A stretch of 64,000 nt of DNA from Paenibacillus lupini (GCF_011761355.1 NZ_JAASRW010000009.1:186001-250000); one strand, 5' to 3'; counted from the first letter of the stretch, positions 48,909-58,055 are shown. The notes: generated by a model not told the origin, from the letters alone. Translations and numbers: made by a program.

Positions 48909-50365
48909 CAGCACCGGTAGCCAGCATGAACTGGTCGGAAGAACGCTTGAAGCAGTTATATAAAGGGTCGGCCGATGTGTGCGTGAAGCCCTGTCGGTTT
49001 GGTGCTGGAGGTAAGGCTGCTGTTGTGCTGGTCTACGCCATTGGTCTATGCGACACCGGACAAATCCATGAATTTGCTCTTCCGGTCCTTGCTGAATATT
49101 ATGAGCGAGCTGGCAAAGTAACAGCAGAAGAGATCAATCAGCTGGTGTCTAGACTTTCTTTGTTCCCTTATAAGGGTAATCCTACCGTTGAGGAGATTGA
49201 TGAAACGATCTTTGAAGGGGGATTATTCCTTTATTTCGTGCAAGAGAAACGTTATTTCCGTATGGAAATCGCCGATCGTCCTCAGCGTATGCCAACGGAA
49301 TCCAGCACTGAAATCTCTATTAAAGGGCCAAAGGACGGCTTTAATGAAGATATGTCAACGAATGTGGCGCTCATCCGCAAACGGCTGCGCAGCCACTCGC
49401 TGTATGTCAAGGAATATACGCTTGGCAAACGAACGAAGACTAAGCTTTCTCTGCTATATTTCTCGGATATTATCAGTCCCAAGATACTAGATGCGGTTCA
49501 TAAAAGCTTGGAGTCGATCGATACCGACGGAGTATACAGTATCAACCAGCTGGAAGAGGCCTTAACGGGCTCGAAGTATAAGTTTCTTCCCTTACTGGAT
49601 TATACGGGCCGGCCAGATTACTGTGTGAACTCTCTGCTGTCGGGCCGGTTTCTCATCGTTATGGATGGCAACCCGCTTGTCATTGTGGGGCCGGCGGGAT
49701 TAAGCCTGCTGCTTAAATCACCAGAAGATATTCATTTTAACTATACCTATATTTCATTCGCCCGGCTTATCCGGCTGTTCAGTCTGTTCATAACGGTATT
49801 TCTGCCAGGCATTTGGGTGGCTTTAATGGCCTTTCATCAGGATCAGCTGCCGTTCCGGATTATGGCGACAATCTCAGTATCCCGGCTGGGGCTGCCTTTC
49901 TCGGCGCAAATCGAGATGTTTATTCTGCTGATGCTCCTTGAGATTTTCCGGGAGGCAGGGGTACGTCTCCCAACGTCAATTGGCCAGACTTTAACTTCGA
50001 TCGGTGGTCTTATTATCGGAGATGCCGCGATCAGGGCTGGACTTGTCTCTCCTTCGGTAGTAGTAGTAGGTGCAATAACAGCTGTCTCAGGCGTGACGTT
50101 GGTCAATCAATCCTTAAGCACGGTAGTCAGCATTATCCGTCTTTTCTTTTTTGTTCTCTCTTCCTTCCTCGGCATGTATGGAGTTATTCTGGGGATCGTT
50201 ATTTTTATTGCCGTGATGGGCAGTCAGAGGTCATTTGGGGTCAGCTATCTCGCGCCGTTATCTCCCCTTAAGCTGCGAGATTTAATCGGCTCGTTCCTCA
50301 GGCTGCCCTGGTTCTTGATGAAAAGGCGGCCAGTCAGCCTGCAGGATCAGGACGAGGAACGGTAG
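48905..50365 (+). CDS. GerAA-type spore germination protein
   Basis: GerA-family receptor subunit of 486 aa. The N-terminal soluble domain (about 1-240) includes E-Y-T-L-G-K-R-T-K-T-K-L-S-L-L-Y-F and L-L-S-G-R-F-L-I-V-M-D-G. The membrane domain has five to six helices with the conserved Y-I-S-F-A-R-L-I-R (about 280), E-A-G-V-R-L-P and I-G-Q-T-L-T-S-I-G-G-L-I-I-G-D-A-A. GerA subunits oligomerise into germinant-gated ion channels. ATGA overlap with the upstream gene. Confidence 0.94.
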   Translation: MTAPVASMNWSEERLKQLYKGSADVCVKPCRFGAGGKAAVVLVYAIGLCDTGQIHEFALPVLAEYYERAGKVTAEEINQLVSRLSLFPYKGNPTVEEIDETIFEGGLFLYFVQEKRYFRMEIADRPQRMPTESSTEISIKGPKDGFNEDMSTNVALIRKRLRSHSLYVKEYTLGKRTKTKLSLLYFSDIISPKILDAVHKSLESIDTDGVYSINQLEEALTGSKYKFLPLLDYTGRPDYCVNSLLSGRFLIVMDGNPLVIVGPAGLSLLLKSPEDIHFNYTYISFARLIRLFSLFITVFLPGIWVALMAFHQDQLPFRIMATISVSRLGLPFSAQIEMFILLMLLEIFREAGVRLPTSIGQTLTSIGGLIIGDAAIRAGLVSPSVVVVGAITAVSGVTLVNQSLSTVVSIIRLFFFVLSSFLGMYGVILGIVIFIAVMGSQRSFGVSYLAPLSPLKLRDLIGSFLRLPWFLMKRRPVSLQDQDEER

Positions 50366-50379
50366 AGGAGTTGAAGGCG

Positions 50380-51528
50380 ATGCGCTCTTTATTAGGAATA
50401 TGTGTCCTTTGTTTGATGTGGGTGCCGCTGCTTCAAGGCTGCGCCAATTCCAGAGATATTCAGAACTTGGCTTATGTGACGGCACTTGGTATCGACTATG
50501 AGGATGGCAAGTATAAGACGTATGTTCAAGTGCTTAATTTCTCGAATATCGCCCGGTCTGAGAATACGCAGCTGGGAACAGAAGTACCGATCTGGATCGG
50601 CAAAGGGCAAGGGGATACCCTGGCCATTGCACTGGCAGATACAAATGCGACTTCACAGTTTCCTCTGTTCTGGGGACATCTGAAGGCCGTTGTACTTAGT
50701 GAGAATATCTTGCGGAGGGACGGCAAAGAAACGTACAGCACGCTGAACCGTTTTTATGAGGTGCGCTATAATGTCCTGGTATATGCGACGAGGGAGAAGA
50801 TGACTGATATCCTGACGCAAAGATCCTTGTTCAACCTATCTCCGCTTGACACTATTATGTACACAAGTATGCAGGTCCGCAGCCAAAGTCCTTATATCCT
50901 CTCCGCTTATGGCAACCGTCTGATTGCGAATATGAATGAGCCGGGCAACTCTTTCTATATGCCGTCGATTGCTATTAATAGAAGCACCTGGCTGGAGGAC
51001 AAGAAGCAGAAAGGGATGTTCGAGATGGACGGAGCTTACTTTTTCAATCAGGGGCGGTTAGTGGACCGAATGTCGGTGGAAGAGCTGAAGGGCATACGGT
51101 GGGCGACAAGGAAGATCATCAGAACGTCACTTCAAGTCCCCCTGGACAAGGACAGGAAGGCCGTTATTTCGTTTACACACCCTAAGCTGAAAGTCAGGCC
51201 GAAGGTGACGGGCAGCGGGGATGTGACCTTTGATCTCTCTGTAACGGCAAACGGTACAATTAGGGAATCCTTTAATGCACCGATAAAGGAGCTCGAGCAG
51301 AAAGCGGAGCAGGCAATTGAAGACGAAATTCGAAAAACGTACAGGATCGCTTTATCGAAAAAATGTGACCCGTTCCAGCTGGAAGAAGCACTCTATCGCC
51401 AGAATCCGCGTGTCTTTCATAAGCTGAGCCAAGGGGGAATGTTTTTCTTGAACGAACACTCCCTCGGCAGCCTGCGCATCAAGGCTAATGTTACAAGTAC
51501 AGGCAAGTATAAAGAGGTTGTAAAATAA
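50380..51528 (+). CDS. Ger(x)C-family germination lipoprotein
   Basis: Lipoprotein subunit of the germinant receptor, 382 aa. Signal peptide with lipobox L-Q-G-C (Cys about 21), then C-A-N-S-R-D-I-Q-N-L-A-Y-V-T-A-L-G-I-D-Y, the invariant GerC opening. The C-terminal domain is present at full length. Start: ATG 50380 with GAGGAG 9 nt upstream; TTG 50371 touches that RBS. Completes the operon. The next gene is convergent with only 4 nt between stop codons and no terminator. Confidence 0.93.
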   Translation: MRSLLGICVLCLMWVPLLQGCANSRDIQNLAYVTALGIDYEDGKYKTYVQVLNFSNIARSENTQLGTEVPIWIGKGQGDTLAIALADTNATSQFPLFWGHLKAVVLSENILRRDGKETYSTLNRFYEVRYNVLVYATREKMTDILTQRSLFNLSPLDTIMYTSMQVRSQSPYILSAYGNRLIANMNEPGNSFYMPSIAINRSTWLEDKKQKGMFEMDGAYFFNQGRLVDRMSVEELKGIRWATRKIIRTSLQVPLDKDRKAVISFTHPKLKVRPKVTGSGDVTFDLSVTANGTIRESFNAPIKELEQKAEQAIEDEIRKTYRIALSKKCDPFQLEEALYRQNPRVFHKLSQGGMFFLNEHSLGSLRIKANVTSTGKYKEVVK

Positions 51529-51532
51529 CGGG

Positions 51533-52273
51533 CTACAGCGTCTGACCACTGTCGATGGTAATGATCTGGCCAGTCATCGCTTCTTGCTCGAGGGCAGCAC
51601 ATATCAATTGTGCGATGTCCTCGGGCGTTGAGATTTGCTGCAGCATCAGGTTAGGGGCAAGTGACTTCATCTGTTCCTCTCTGCCGGCCCACCACCTTGT
51701 TCTAACAGCCCCTGGGACAACGCAGTTAACCCGAATGAGTGGAGCGAGGGCGCGGGCCAGTGATTTGGTGAGGCCGTGGACGGCGGCCTTAGATACAGCA
51801 TAAGGCAGGGAAGATCCGGAGCCGGTTGTACCTGCAATACTGCCGAGGTTGACGATCGCACCTTGTCCTTGCTTTTTCATGTGAGGCGCGACAGCTCTTG
51901 CGCAGTGAAACATCCCCTTCACATTGACATCAAACAGCTCATCCCATATTTCATCTGTTGCGGATTCCAGGTCTGGGAGCGGGATGTGGCGGGTGATGCT
52001 CGCATTATTGACGAGCAGATCTACTGTTCCATAGCGGTTGACGATCCGATCAACCATGTCTCTAACCTCGTTGTCCTTCGAAACATCGGCCTGCATAGCC
52101 ATGGCCTGTCCGCCTAAGTCTAGAATCAGCATCACGGTTTCTTCGGCCTCTTCTTTGGAGCGGGAAAAGTTGACTACGACAGAAGCGCCGCGATTAGCTA
52201 GGGCAAGACAGGTTGCTCGACCGATGCCTGTGCCTCCTCCTGTTTCTAACGCTACTTTATTTTGCAGATTCAT
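51533..52273 (-). CDS. SDR-family oxidoreductase (FabG-like)
   Basis: Classical SDR of 246 aa: cofactor loop TGGGTGIG (about 11-18), NNAS instead of NNAG (about 89), catalytic S...YAVSK (Tyr about 156) and the P-G-A-V-R-T-R loop. N-F-S-R-S after the second strand suggests NADP use. It is divergent from a LysR regulator across a 130-bp region with a 17-bp palindrome, so it is probably LysR-regulated. Substrate unknown. Confidence 0.9.
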   Translation of the reverse strand: MNLQNKVALETGGGTGIGRATCLALANRGASVVVNFSRSKEEAEETVMLILDLGGQAMAMQADVSKDNEVRDMVDRIVNRYGTVDLLVNNASITRHIPLPDLESATDEIWDELFDVNVKGMFHCARAVAPHMKKQGQGAIVNLGSIAGTTGSGSSLPYAVSKAAVHGLTKSLARALAPLIRVNCVVPGAVRTRWWAGREEQMKSLAPNLMLQQISTPEDIAQLICAALEQEAMTGQIITIDSGQTL

Positions 52274-52337
52274 GGGATCTCCTCCTATGGATTACATTTA
52301 TAAATAAATTGTATCTCTCAGCTTTCGATTTGTATAA

Positions 52338-52374
52338 TTGAACATAATGAATATTTCGTTCAATATTATTGAAC
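52338..52374. promoter_or_regulatory. LysR-type operator between SDR and lysR genes
   Basis: GTTCAATATTATTGAAC (52358-52374) is a 17-bp palindrome with 8-bp perfect arms, and another TTGAAC half-site lies at 52338-52343. It contains the LysR T-N11-A pattern. Located 30 nt upstream of the lysR start. Confidence 0.8.
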
Positions 52375-52403
52375 TTATGGTCGGGCTGAAGGGGAGATAA
52401 AGG

Positions 52404-53282
52404 ATGGACCTGAAGACGTTCAAGACACTGCACACGATTGTGAAAAGCGGCAGCTTTCATCAAGCGGCGGAGGAGCTGAACTATGCGCAGTCTACGGTAA
52501 CGATGCAAATTCAGAGGCTGGAGGCAGACCTAGGTGTTAAGCTTTTTGAGCGGGGGAAGAAAATAAAGCTGACGGAAGCGGGACGGCTGTTCTATGAGCA
52601 GAGTCTGGATATTGCGCATCGGATGGAGCAATTACAGGCTCATTTATCGGATATGCAAAATGGAGAGGCCGGCAAAGTGCGGCTTGGCGTAACAGAACCG
52701 TCGGCCAGCTACCGGCTGCCGATGCTGCTGCAGGCTTTTATGCACGAGTATCCAAAGGTTGAAGTCTCGCTGGAGATTGCGAGTACACCTGCGCTGGTAA
52801 GCAGCCTGAAGAAGGGAGAGCTGGATTTTGCTTTATGCTCGTCGCCGGAGGCTGGTGAGGAACTGTATTTTCATGCGCTGTTCCAAGAGGAGTTTACGGC
52901 TCTGCTGCCGGAAGGACACCCGCTTGCCGACTCTGAGAGCATTAGGTTAAGTGATCTGGAAGGACACCGATTATTAATTACAGCGTCGACCTGTCCCTAT
53001 CGGAAAAGACTCGAGCGTATGCTGCAAGACGCTGGTCAGCCCTCGATTGTGACGATGGAGATCGGCAGTATGACGGCGCTTAAGCATTATGTAGCAAGCG
53101 GATTTGGCATCGCTCTTGTTCCCCGTATTGCCTTAGATCCCTTACCTGTCGGCACGTTGACGAGAGAGATCCACGGTGAATCCATCGATATGCTTACAGG
53201 ACTCTTGAGCAGAACCACGCCGCTTGGGCAAGCAGCAGTGAAGCTTTACGAGAATTTAAGGCAGAAGTTGGAAAGGATTTGA
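52404..53282 (+). CDS. LysR-family transcriptional regulator
   Basis: LTTR of 292 aa. N-terminal winged HTH (M-D-L-K-T-F-K-T-L-H-T-I-V, S-F-H-Q-A-A-E-E-L-N-Y-A-Q-S-T-V-T-M-Q-I-Q-R-L-E) and a periplasmic-binding-like effector domain (about 90-290, beginning V-R-L-G-V-T-E-P-S-A-S-Y). RBS AAGGGGAG. It is divergent from the SDR gene and probably controls it and itself. Confidence 0.93.
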   Translation: MDLKTFKTLHTIVKSGSFHQAAEELNYAQSTVTMQIQRLEADLGVKLFERGKKIKLTEAGRLFYEQSLDIAHRMEQLQAHLSDMQNGEAGKVRLGVTEPSASYRLPMLLQAFMHEYPKVEVSLEIASTPALVSSLKKGELDFALCSSPEAGEELYFHALFQEEFTALLPEGHPLADSESIRLSDLEGHRLLITASTCPYRKRLERMLQDAGQPSIVTMEIGSMTALKHYVASGFGIALVPRIALDPLPVGTLTREIHGESIDMLTGLLSRTTPLGQAAVKLYENLRQKLERI

Positions 53283-53370
53283 ACCCTTGCATAGAGAAGG
53301 TATTATGTGGAAACGATAGAGCAAGGTTCGATCGTTCATCTAAAATTTCAATGGAAGAGGGTAAACAATA

Positions 53371-53913
53371 ATGTCTAATCTGAATATCGGAATTATTCTG
53401 GGTAGCACCCGCCAAGGCCGCGTATGTCCTCAAGTAGGCGAATGGGTGAAGGGCGTTGCTGACAAACGTGGCGATGCAAACTATCAGATCGTTGATATCG
53501 CTGAATACAAGCTTCCAATGTTTGGAGAGGTAGATGCTACGGAGCAGGCTACTGCTTGGAATACGAAGCTGGCAAGTCTGGATGGATTCGTATTTATCGT
53601 AGCGGAGTACAATCACAGCATTACGGCTTCTCTGAAAAATGCGCTCGATTTCGCGCGTGATGCTTGGAACAATAAAGCTGCCGGCATCGTTAGCTATGGC
53701 TCGGTGGGCGGCGCCCGTGCAGCTGAACATCTGCGCGGTATTCTCGGCGAATTGTCGGTAGCGGACGTGCGCGTGCACCCGGCTCTGTCCCTGTTCACTG
53801 ATTTCGAGAACGGCTCGGTATTCAAACCAGCTGATCTTCATTTGACGAATGTGAACGGCATGCTCGACCAAGTTCTGGCTTGGAGCGGCGCTCTCAAGAC
53901 GCTTAGACAATAA
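53371..53913 (+). CDS. NADPH-dependent FMN reductase
   Basis: Flavodoxin-like FMN-binding reductase of 180 aa (azoreductase/SsuE-like superfamily). G-S-T-R-Q-G-R (about 11-17) binds FMN phosphate; V-A-E-Y-N-H-S-I-T-A-S-L-K-N-A-L-D matches the conserved P-E-Y-N block, here with Ala replacing Pro, and S-Y-G-S-V-G-G-A-R-A follows. RBS GGAAGAGGG. It could in principle supply FMNH2 to SsuD encoded 11 kb upstream, but nothing in the sequence shows that. Confidence 0.9.
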   Translation: MSNLNIGIILGSTRQGRVCPQVGEWVKGVADKRGDANYQIVDIAEYKLPMFGEVDATEQATAWNTKLASLDGFVFIVAEYNHSITASLKNALDFARDAWNNKAAGIVSYGSVGGARAAEHLRGILGELSVADVRVHPALSLFTDFENGSVFKPADLHLTNVNGMLDQVLAWSGALKTLRQ

Positions 53914-53929
53914 TTGTACGGTAAGTAGG

Positions 53930-53973
53930 AAAAAGGCTTCTCCCATTTTTTACGATGGGGGAAGCCTTTTTTT
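53930..53973 (+). terminator. Terminator after the FMN reductase gene
   Basis: AAAAAGGCTTCTCCCAT-ttttttacg-ATGGGGGAAGCCTTTTTTT. Confidence 0.92.
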
Positions 53974-54078
53974 ATGATCTTAATTTTGTGTAACATGTAA
54001 CCTTCTTGTCCTTTCATGCGTCTGTAGCACTGTCTTGAATTTCGTGAATTCAACACTACATCAAGGAGAGTGCTAAAC

Positions 54079-54561
54079 GTGAAAAAACCAGTGTTTATTC
54101 TGTTATTTACGATCCTCATCGGCCTAACGCTGAGTGCCTGTTCTGAAAAGGGCAGCAACTACGATCCAAAGTTGTCCACTGAAGAGATGATTGAGCAGCT
54201 TACGAAGCAATACGAGCAGCCGCCCCAAACCGATCTTGAGACAGATGGGGTAAAGAATCTGTACCATTTGGACCCGGCACTTCTTGACACTTATACCATT
54301 AAGATTCCACTAATGAATGTGAAGACCAATGAGATTGCGGTGCTGAAAGCGAAGAATGCCAAGGACGTTGAGGCTATTCAAGAAGGCGTGAAGCAGCGAG
54401 CGGCTGAGGTTCAGAAGCAGTTCGAAACTTATCTGCCTGACCAATATGAGAATGCAAAAAACTATAAAGTAGTCGCACAAGGCAGCTATGTTCTGTTTGT
54501 CATTGGAGAGAATGCGGATGATATCGTAACCGCCTTCAATGGATTCTTCGAAACGAAGTAA
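54079..54561 (+). CDS. DUF4358 lipoprotein
   Basis: Small exported lipoprotein of 160 aa: short signal peptide with lipobox L-S-A-C (about residue 21), then one DUF4358 domain (S-T-E-E-M-I-E-Q-L, L-Y-H-L-D-P-A-L-L-D-T-Y, P-L-M-N-V-K-T-N-E-I-A-V, D-Q-Y-E-N-A-K-N-Y-K). Function unknown. Start: GTG 54079 is preceded by AAGGAGAG at proper distance, while GTG 54070 abuts that RBS. First of four genes with the MBOAT/DHHW pair; the last gene encodes a second DUF4358 protein. Confidence 0.85.
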   Translation: MKKPVFILLFTILIGLTLSACSEKGSNYDPKLSTEEMIEQLTKQYEQPPQTDLETDGVKNLYHLDPALLDTYTIKIPLMNVKTNEIAVLKAKNAKDVEAIQEGVKQRAAEVQKQFETYLPDQYENAKNYKVVAQGSYVLFVIGENADDIVTAFNGFFETK

Positions 54562-54567
54562 CCGGCT

Positions 54568-55986
54568 ATGGTATTTAGCAGCCTGCTATTCCTGTTTGTA
54601 TTTCTGCCGGTCGTATTCCTGCTCTACTTCCTGTCACCCCGCAGGATGAAGAACCTCGTTCTTTTCCTGACAAGTCTAGTCTTCTACGCCTGGGGTGAGC
54701 CCGTCTATATTGTCATCATGCTGATCTCGACCGTTACGGACTACAGCTTTGGGCTCTTGTTAGACAAACCAGAGTGGGGGCAGAAGCGGAGGAAAGCAAT
54801 CGTTGTTGCATCGGTCATTGTAAATTTAGCGCTGCTCTCTTATTTCAAGTATGCAGATTTCGCTATCAGCAATGTGAATGCACTGCTTGGCATAGATATT
54901 CCGCTGACCGAGCTTGCGCTGCCAATCGGCATCTCGTTTTATACGTTCCAATCGATGTCCTACATTATCGACGTGTACCGCGGAACGGCCAAGGCACAGC
55001 GTAACTGGATCGACTTTGGTACGTTTGTTGCCTTGTTCCCGCAGCTCGTCGCAGGGCCAATTGTGCAGTATAACACGCTGGCGGAGCAGCTGCGGGAACG
55101 CCGTGTGACGATGGAGATGTTCGCGGAGGGTGTTAAGCGCTTTATTATCGGCCTAGCCAAAAAGGTGCTGCTTGCAAATAACATCGGCTTGCTCTGGCAT
55201 GCGATCTCGGATGCAGATGCAGGCACCTTGCCGGTTTTGACCGCATGGCTTGGTATTATTGCATTTGCCTTCCAGATTTATTTCGATTTCAGCGGTTATT
55301 CCGATATGGCGATTGGACTTGGACTTATGTTTGGCTTCCGATTCAATGAGAACTTTAATAAGCCATACACGGCTCAGAGCATTACAGATTTCTGGCGCAG
55401 ATGGCATATCTCGCTGAGCAGCTGGTTCCGGGATTATGTGTATATTCCTCTCGGAGGTAACCGGAAAGGGCTTAGTAAGCAGCTCCGCAACATTCTTATC
55501 GTCTGGGTGCTGACCGGGATTTGGCATGGTGCGGCATGGAACTTTATGCTGTGGGGCTTGTACTTTGGCGTCATTCTTATCTTCGAAAAATGGGCAGGAC
55601 TTCGGCTTCTCGCCCGGGCACCAAGATGGATCAGGCATGTCTATGCCAGTCTGCTTATTCTGATCGGATGGGTGCTGTTCGCCTTTGATGAGCTGCCGAA
55701 GGTTGGCGATTACCTTGGGGCTATGCTTGGTCTTCATGGACGACCGCTGTGGGATGACGGAACGGTGTATTACCTGTATACGAATGTGATTTTGCTCCTT
55801 CTGTTGATAGCTGCATCGATCGCCTGGAAGAAGCGTCCTGTGGCAAAAGGAGTAGAAGCAGCAGAGAAAAGTCCAAGCCCTGTACGTCTTATGGCAGGCT
55901 TCGCGTGGCTGATTGTACTGTTCTTACTGTCCGTCTCTTATCTCGTCGACGCGACGTTTAATCCGTTCCTGTATTTCCGTTTCTGA
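54568..55986 (+). CDS. MBOAT-family O-acyltransferase (AlgI/DltB-like)
   Basis: Polytopic membrane acyltransferase of 472 aa with about 11 helices. It shows P-I-G-I-S-F-Y-T-F-Q-S-M-S-Y-I-I-D-V-Y-R (about 118), F-P-Q-L-V-A-G-P-I (about 157), F-D-F-S-G-Y-S-D-M-A-I-G (about 240), the W-R-R-W-H-I-S-L-S-S-W-F-R-D-Y block and the catalytic L-T-G-I-W-H-G-A-A-W with His about 317. It should move acetyl groups from cytoplasmic acetyl-CoA across the membrane for glycan O-acetylation with the DHHW partner. Starts 6 nt after the previous stop with only a weak RBS, so translational coupling is likely. Confidence 0.93.
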   Translation: MVFSSLLFLFVFLPVVFLLYFLSPRRMKNLVLFLTSLVFYAWGEPVYIVIMLISTVTDYSFGLLLDKPEWGQKRRKAIVVASVIVNLALLSYFKYADFAISNVNALLGIDIPLTELALPIGISFYTFQSMSYIIDVYRGTAKAQRNWIDFGTFVALFPQLVAGPIVQYNTLAEQLRERRVTMEMFAEGVKRFIIGLAKKVLLANNIGLLWHAISDADAGTLPVLTAWLGIIAFAFQIYFDFSGYSDMAIGLGLMFGFRFNENFNKPYTAQSITDFWRRWHISLSSWFRDYVYIPLGGNRKGLSKQLRNILIVWVLTGIWHGAAWNFMLWGLYFGVILIFEKWAGLRLLARAPRWIRHVYASLLILIGWVLFAFDELPKVGDYLGAMLGLHGRPLWDDGTVYYLYTNVILLLLLIAASIAWKKRPVAKGVEAAEKSPSPVRLMAGFAWLIVLFLLSVSYLVDATFNPFLYFRF

Positions 55987-56003
55987 CAGCAAGGGGGACA
56001 TTC

Positions 56004-57155
56004 ATGATGAAAAAGCAAACCGACCGACTGCTCGCCATCTGGTTTATCGTGACGCTATTTGTTCTAGCTATGATTTTCCTCTTCTCACCTGCCAGCAAGT
56101 TTTCTGAGCTCGAGAACCGTTATTTGCAAGCAGCACCAAAGTTAACATGGGATAACCTGATCTCCAAAAAGTTTGCAGAGGAAGCTGAAACGTTCGTCAC
56201 CGATCATTTTCCGAAGCGTGGCGACTGGGTGTGGGTGAAGTCGCTGTCAGAACAGCTGAGGCTTCAGCAGGAAAACAACGGCATCTACAAAGGGAAAGAC
56301 GGTTACTTGTTCGAGAAATTTACGAATCCTGATCCGGTGCTGCTAACGAAATATACAGATACGATAAAAGCATTCGCAGCTGCCCATCCGGACTCGGACA
56401 TGAAGTTCCTGCTTGCACCAACCTCAATTGGCCTCTATCCGGACAAACTGCCATGGAAAGCGCCTTATGATCCGCAAGATAAGGTGAATGATGCCGCAGC
56501 GGAACAGTTGCAGGGGCTTGCGAATCTGACGTTTATGAATGGGTTCGACGTTCTGATGCCGCATGCCTCTGAGGATATTTATTACCGGACCGACCATCAC
56601 TGGACAACACTTGGCGCCTATTATGCCTATGAAGCATATGCGAAACAGATGGGGTGGACGCCGCATCCCGTGACGGATTATGACATAAAGACGGTCAGCG
56701 ATTCCTTCCTCGGAAGCTACGATACGCGAGGACAATTCAGCCTTGTCAAACCGGATTCTATAGAGAAATATCTGCCGAAGCAGCCGGTTGGCACCTCGGT
56801 GTATGTAGCTGATACGGACATAACAACAGATAGTCTGTACGACGACAGTTATCTGGCGAAAAAGGATAAGTACTCGTATTTTCTAGGCGGGGTTCATGCG
56901 CTTATGACCATTACGAGTGATATTCCGCAGGGCGAAGAGGATTTGGACAAGCTTCTGGTGATCAAAGATTCGTATGCACACAGCTTCCTGCCTTTCTTGA
57001 CGCAGCATGTGAAAGAGATTCATGTCATTGATATGCGCTATTACAACGGAAGCATCGGAGATTACATGGAGCAGAATGGCATCAGCCATACGCTGCTGCT
57101 GTTTAACACGGCGACCTTCACGGAGAATGGCGAGATCTTAAAGATAAACAAATAA
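56004..57155 (+). CDS. DHHW-family protein (AlgJ/AlgX-like acetyltransferase partner)
   Basis: Membrane-anchored SGNH-like protein of 383 aa. An N-terminal TM (about 10-30) is followed by an extracytoplasmic domain starting S-E-L-E-N-R-Y-L. The hallmark Y-R-T-D-H-H-W-T-T-L-G lies around residue 195, as in AlgJ/AlgX-type O-acetyltransferases; K-D-S-Y-A-H-S near the end holds the likely Ser nucleophile. It probably accepts acetyl groups from the MBOAT protein and acetylates a secreted polymer. RBS AAGGGGG. Confidence 0.9.
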   Translation: MMKKQTDRLLAIWFIVTLFVLAMIFLFSPASKFSELENRYLQAAPKLTWDNLISKKFAEEAETFVTDHFPKRGDWVWVKSLSEQLRLQQENNGIYKGKDGYLFEKFTNPDPVLLTKYTDTIKAFAAAHPDSDMKFLLAPTSIGLYPDKLPWKAPYDPQDKVNDAAAEQLQGLANLTFMNGFDVLMPHASEDIYYRTDHHWTTLGAYYAYEAYAKQMGWTPHPVTDYDIKTVSDSFLGSYDTRGQFSLVKPDSIEKYLPKQPVGTSVYVADTDITTDSLYDDSYLAKKDKYSYFLGGVHALMTITSDIPQGEEDLDKLLVIKDSYAHSFLPFLTQHVKEIHVIDMRYYNGSIGDYMEQNGISHTLLLFNTATFTENGEILKINK

Positions 57156-57183
57156 ACGAGATCATAATAGGGAGAGTTCTTTC

Positions 57184-58002
57184 ATGAAAAAACGCGCAAT
57201 TATTCTTCTACTATCCACAATGATTCTAGGCGGCGTTCTAAGCGCATGCGGCAGCAATAACAACAATAATACGGGTGCATCGCCAAGTCCTACTGCTACA
57301 GTGAGTCCAAGTGAAGAGAGCCCATCGGTAAGTCCAGATACGGAGCCAAGTGAAGAGGCTGGCGAGACGCCAAGCGAAAGTCCTTCGGCGAGCCCAAGCC
57401 CTAGTGCATCACCTTCACCTAGCGCTACCCCTGAGCCAAGCAAGGCGCCAGCTCCAACGAAAGAGCCTGCCGCAACGAAAGAACCGGCTGCAACGAAGAA
57501 GCCGTCTGAGCCTGCGAAGAAGCCAGCTGCTACGCCGGCGCCAAGCGCGAAGCCATCTGCAACACCAAAGCCTACGCCGAAACCAACAGTTAAGCCAAGT
57601 CCAAGCCCTGCAACGGATTTGGCGGCGAAAGATGTAATCGAGGCGATGCTAAAAGAAGTTGAGCAGCCCCGTCTTATGGAAATGACTGCCGATGATGTGA
57701 AGAACATGTACGGCATCGACCCCTCAACACTTGCTGACTTCTCGGCGCGTATGCCGATGATGAATGTACAGACCAACGAAATTGCGGTGTTCAAGGTGAA
57801 GAAAGAGAAAGATATTGATGCGGTTAAGAAAGGCATGGTTAGCCGAGCTGAAACCGTTCAGAAGATGTTCGAGTCTTATTTGCAGGACCAGTACGAGAAT
57901 GCGAAGAACTATAAAATAGTCGTACAGGGCAATTACGTCCTATTCGTCATCTCTGACAGTGCGGATGATCTCGTGAAAGCCTTTAAAGCGGCATTAAAAT
58001 AA
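57184..58002 (+). CDS. DUF4358 lipoprotein with Pro/Ser/Ala-rich spacer
   Basis: Exported lipoprotein of 272 aa. Lipobox L-S-A-C (about residue 22), an extraordinary spacer of about 120 residues rich in Pro, Ser, Ala, Thr, Glu and Lys (about 30-145, with S-P-S-P and A-T-K-E-P-A repeats), and a C-terminal DUF4358 domain (about 150-272) closely like the one at 54079. The spacer could let the domain cross the cell wall. RBS AGGGAGAG. Last gene of the O-acetylation operon. Confidence 0.87.
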   Translation: MKKRAIILLLSTMILGGVLSACGSNNNNNTGASPSPTATVSPSEESPSVSPDTEPSEEAGETPSESPSASPSPSASPSPSATPEPSKAPAPTKEPAATKEPAATKKPSEPAKKPAATPAPSAKPSATPKPTPKPTVKPSPSPATDLAAKDVIEAMLKEVEQPRLMEMTADDVKNMYGIDPSTLADFSARMPMMNVQTNEIAVFKVKKEKDIDAVKKGMVSRAETVQKMFESYLQDQYENAKNYKIVVQGNYVLFVISDSADDLVKAFKAALK

Positions 58003-58015
58003 TAATAATAAAGAT

Positions 58016-58055
58016 AAAGGCCATGATCTCTACACAGCAGAGATCATGGCCTTTT
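58016..58055. terminator. Bidirectional terminator
   Basis: AAAGGCCATGATCTCT-acacagc-AGAGATCATGGCCTTTT; serves the O-acetylation operon and the convergent ABC importer operon. Confidence 0.95.

Noticed and set aside
57162..57836. Long minus-strand open frame opposite the Pro/Ser-rich DUF4358 lipoprotein
   Set aside because: Arises from biased codons of the spacer; the plus strand has signal peptide, lipobox and a known domain.
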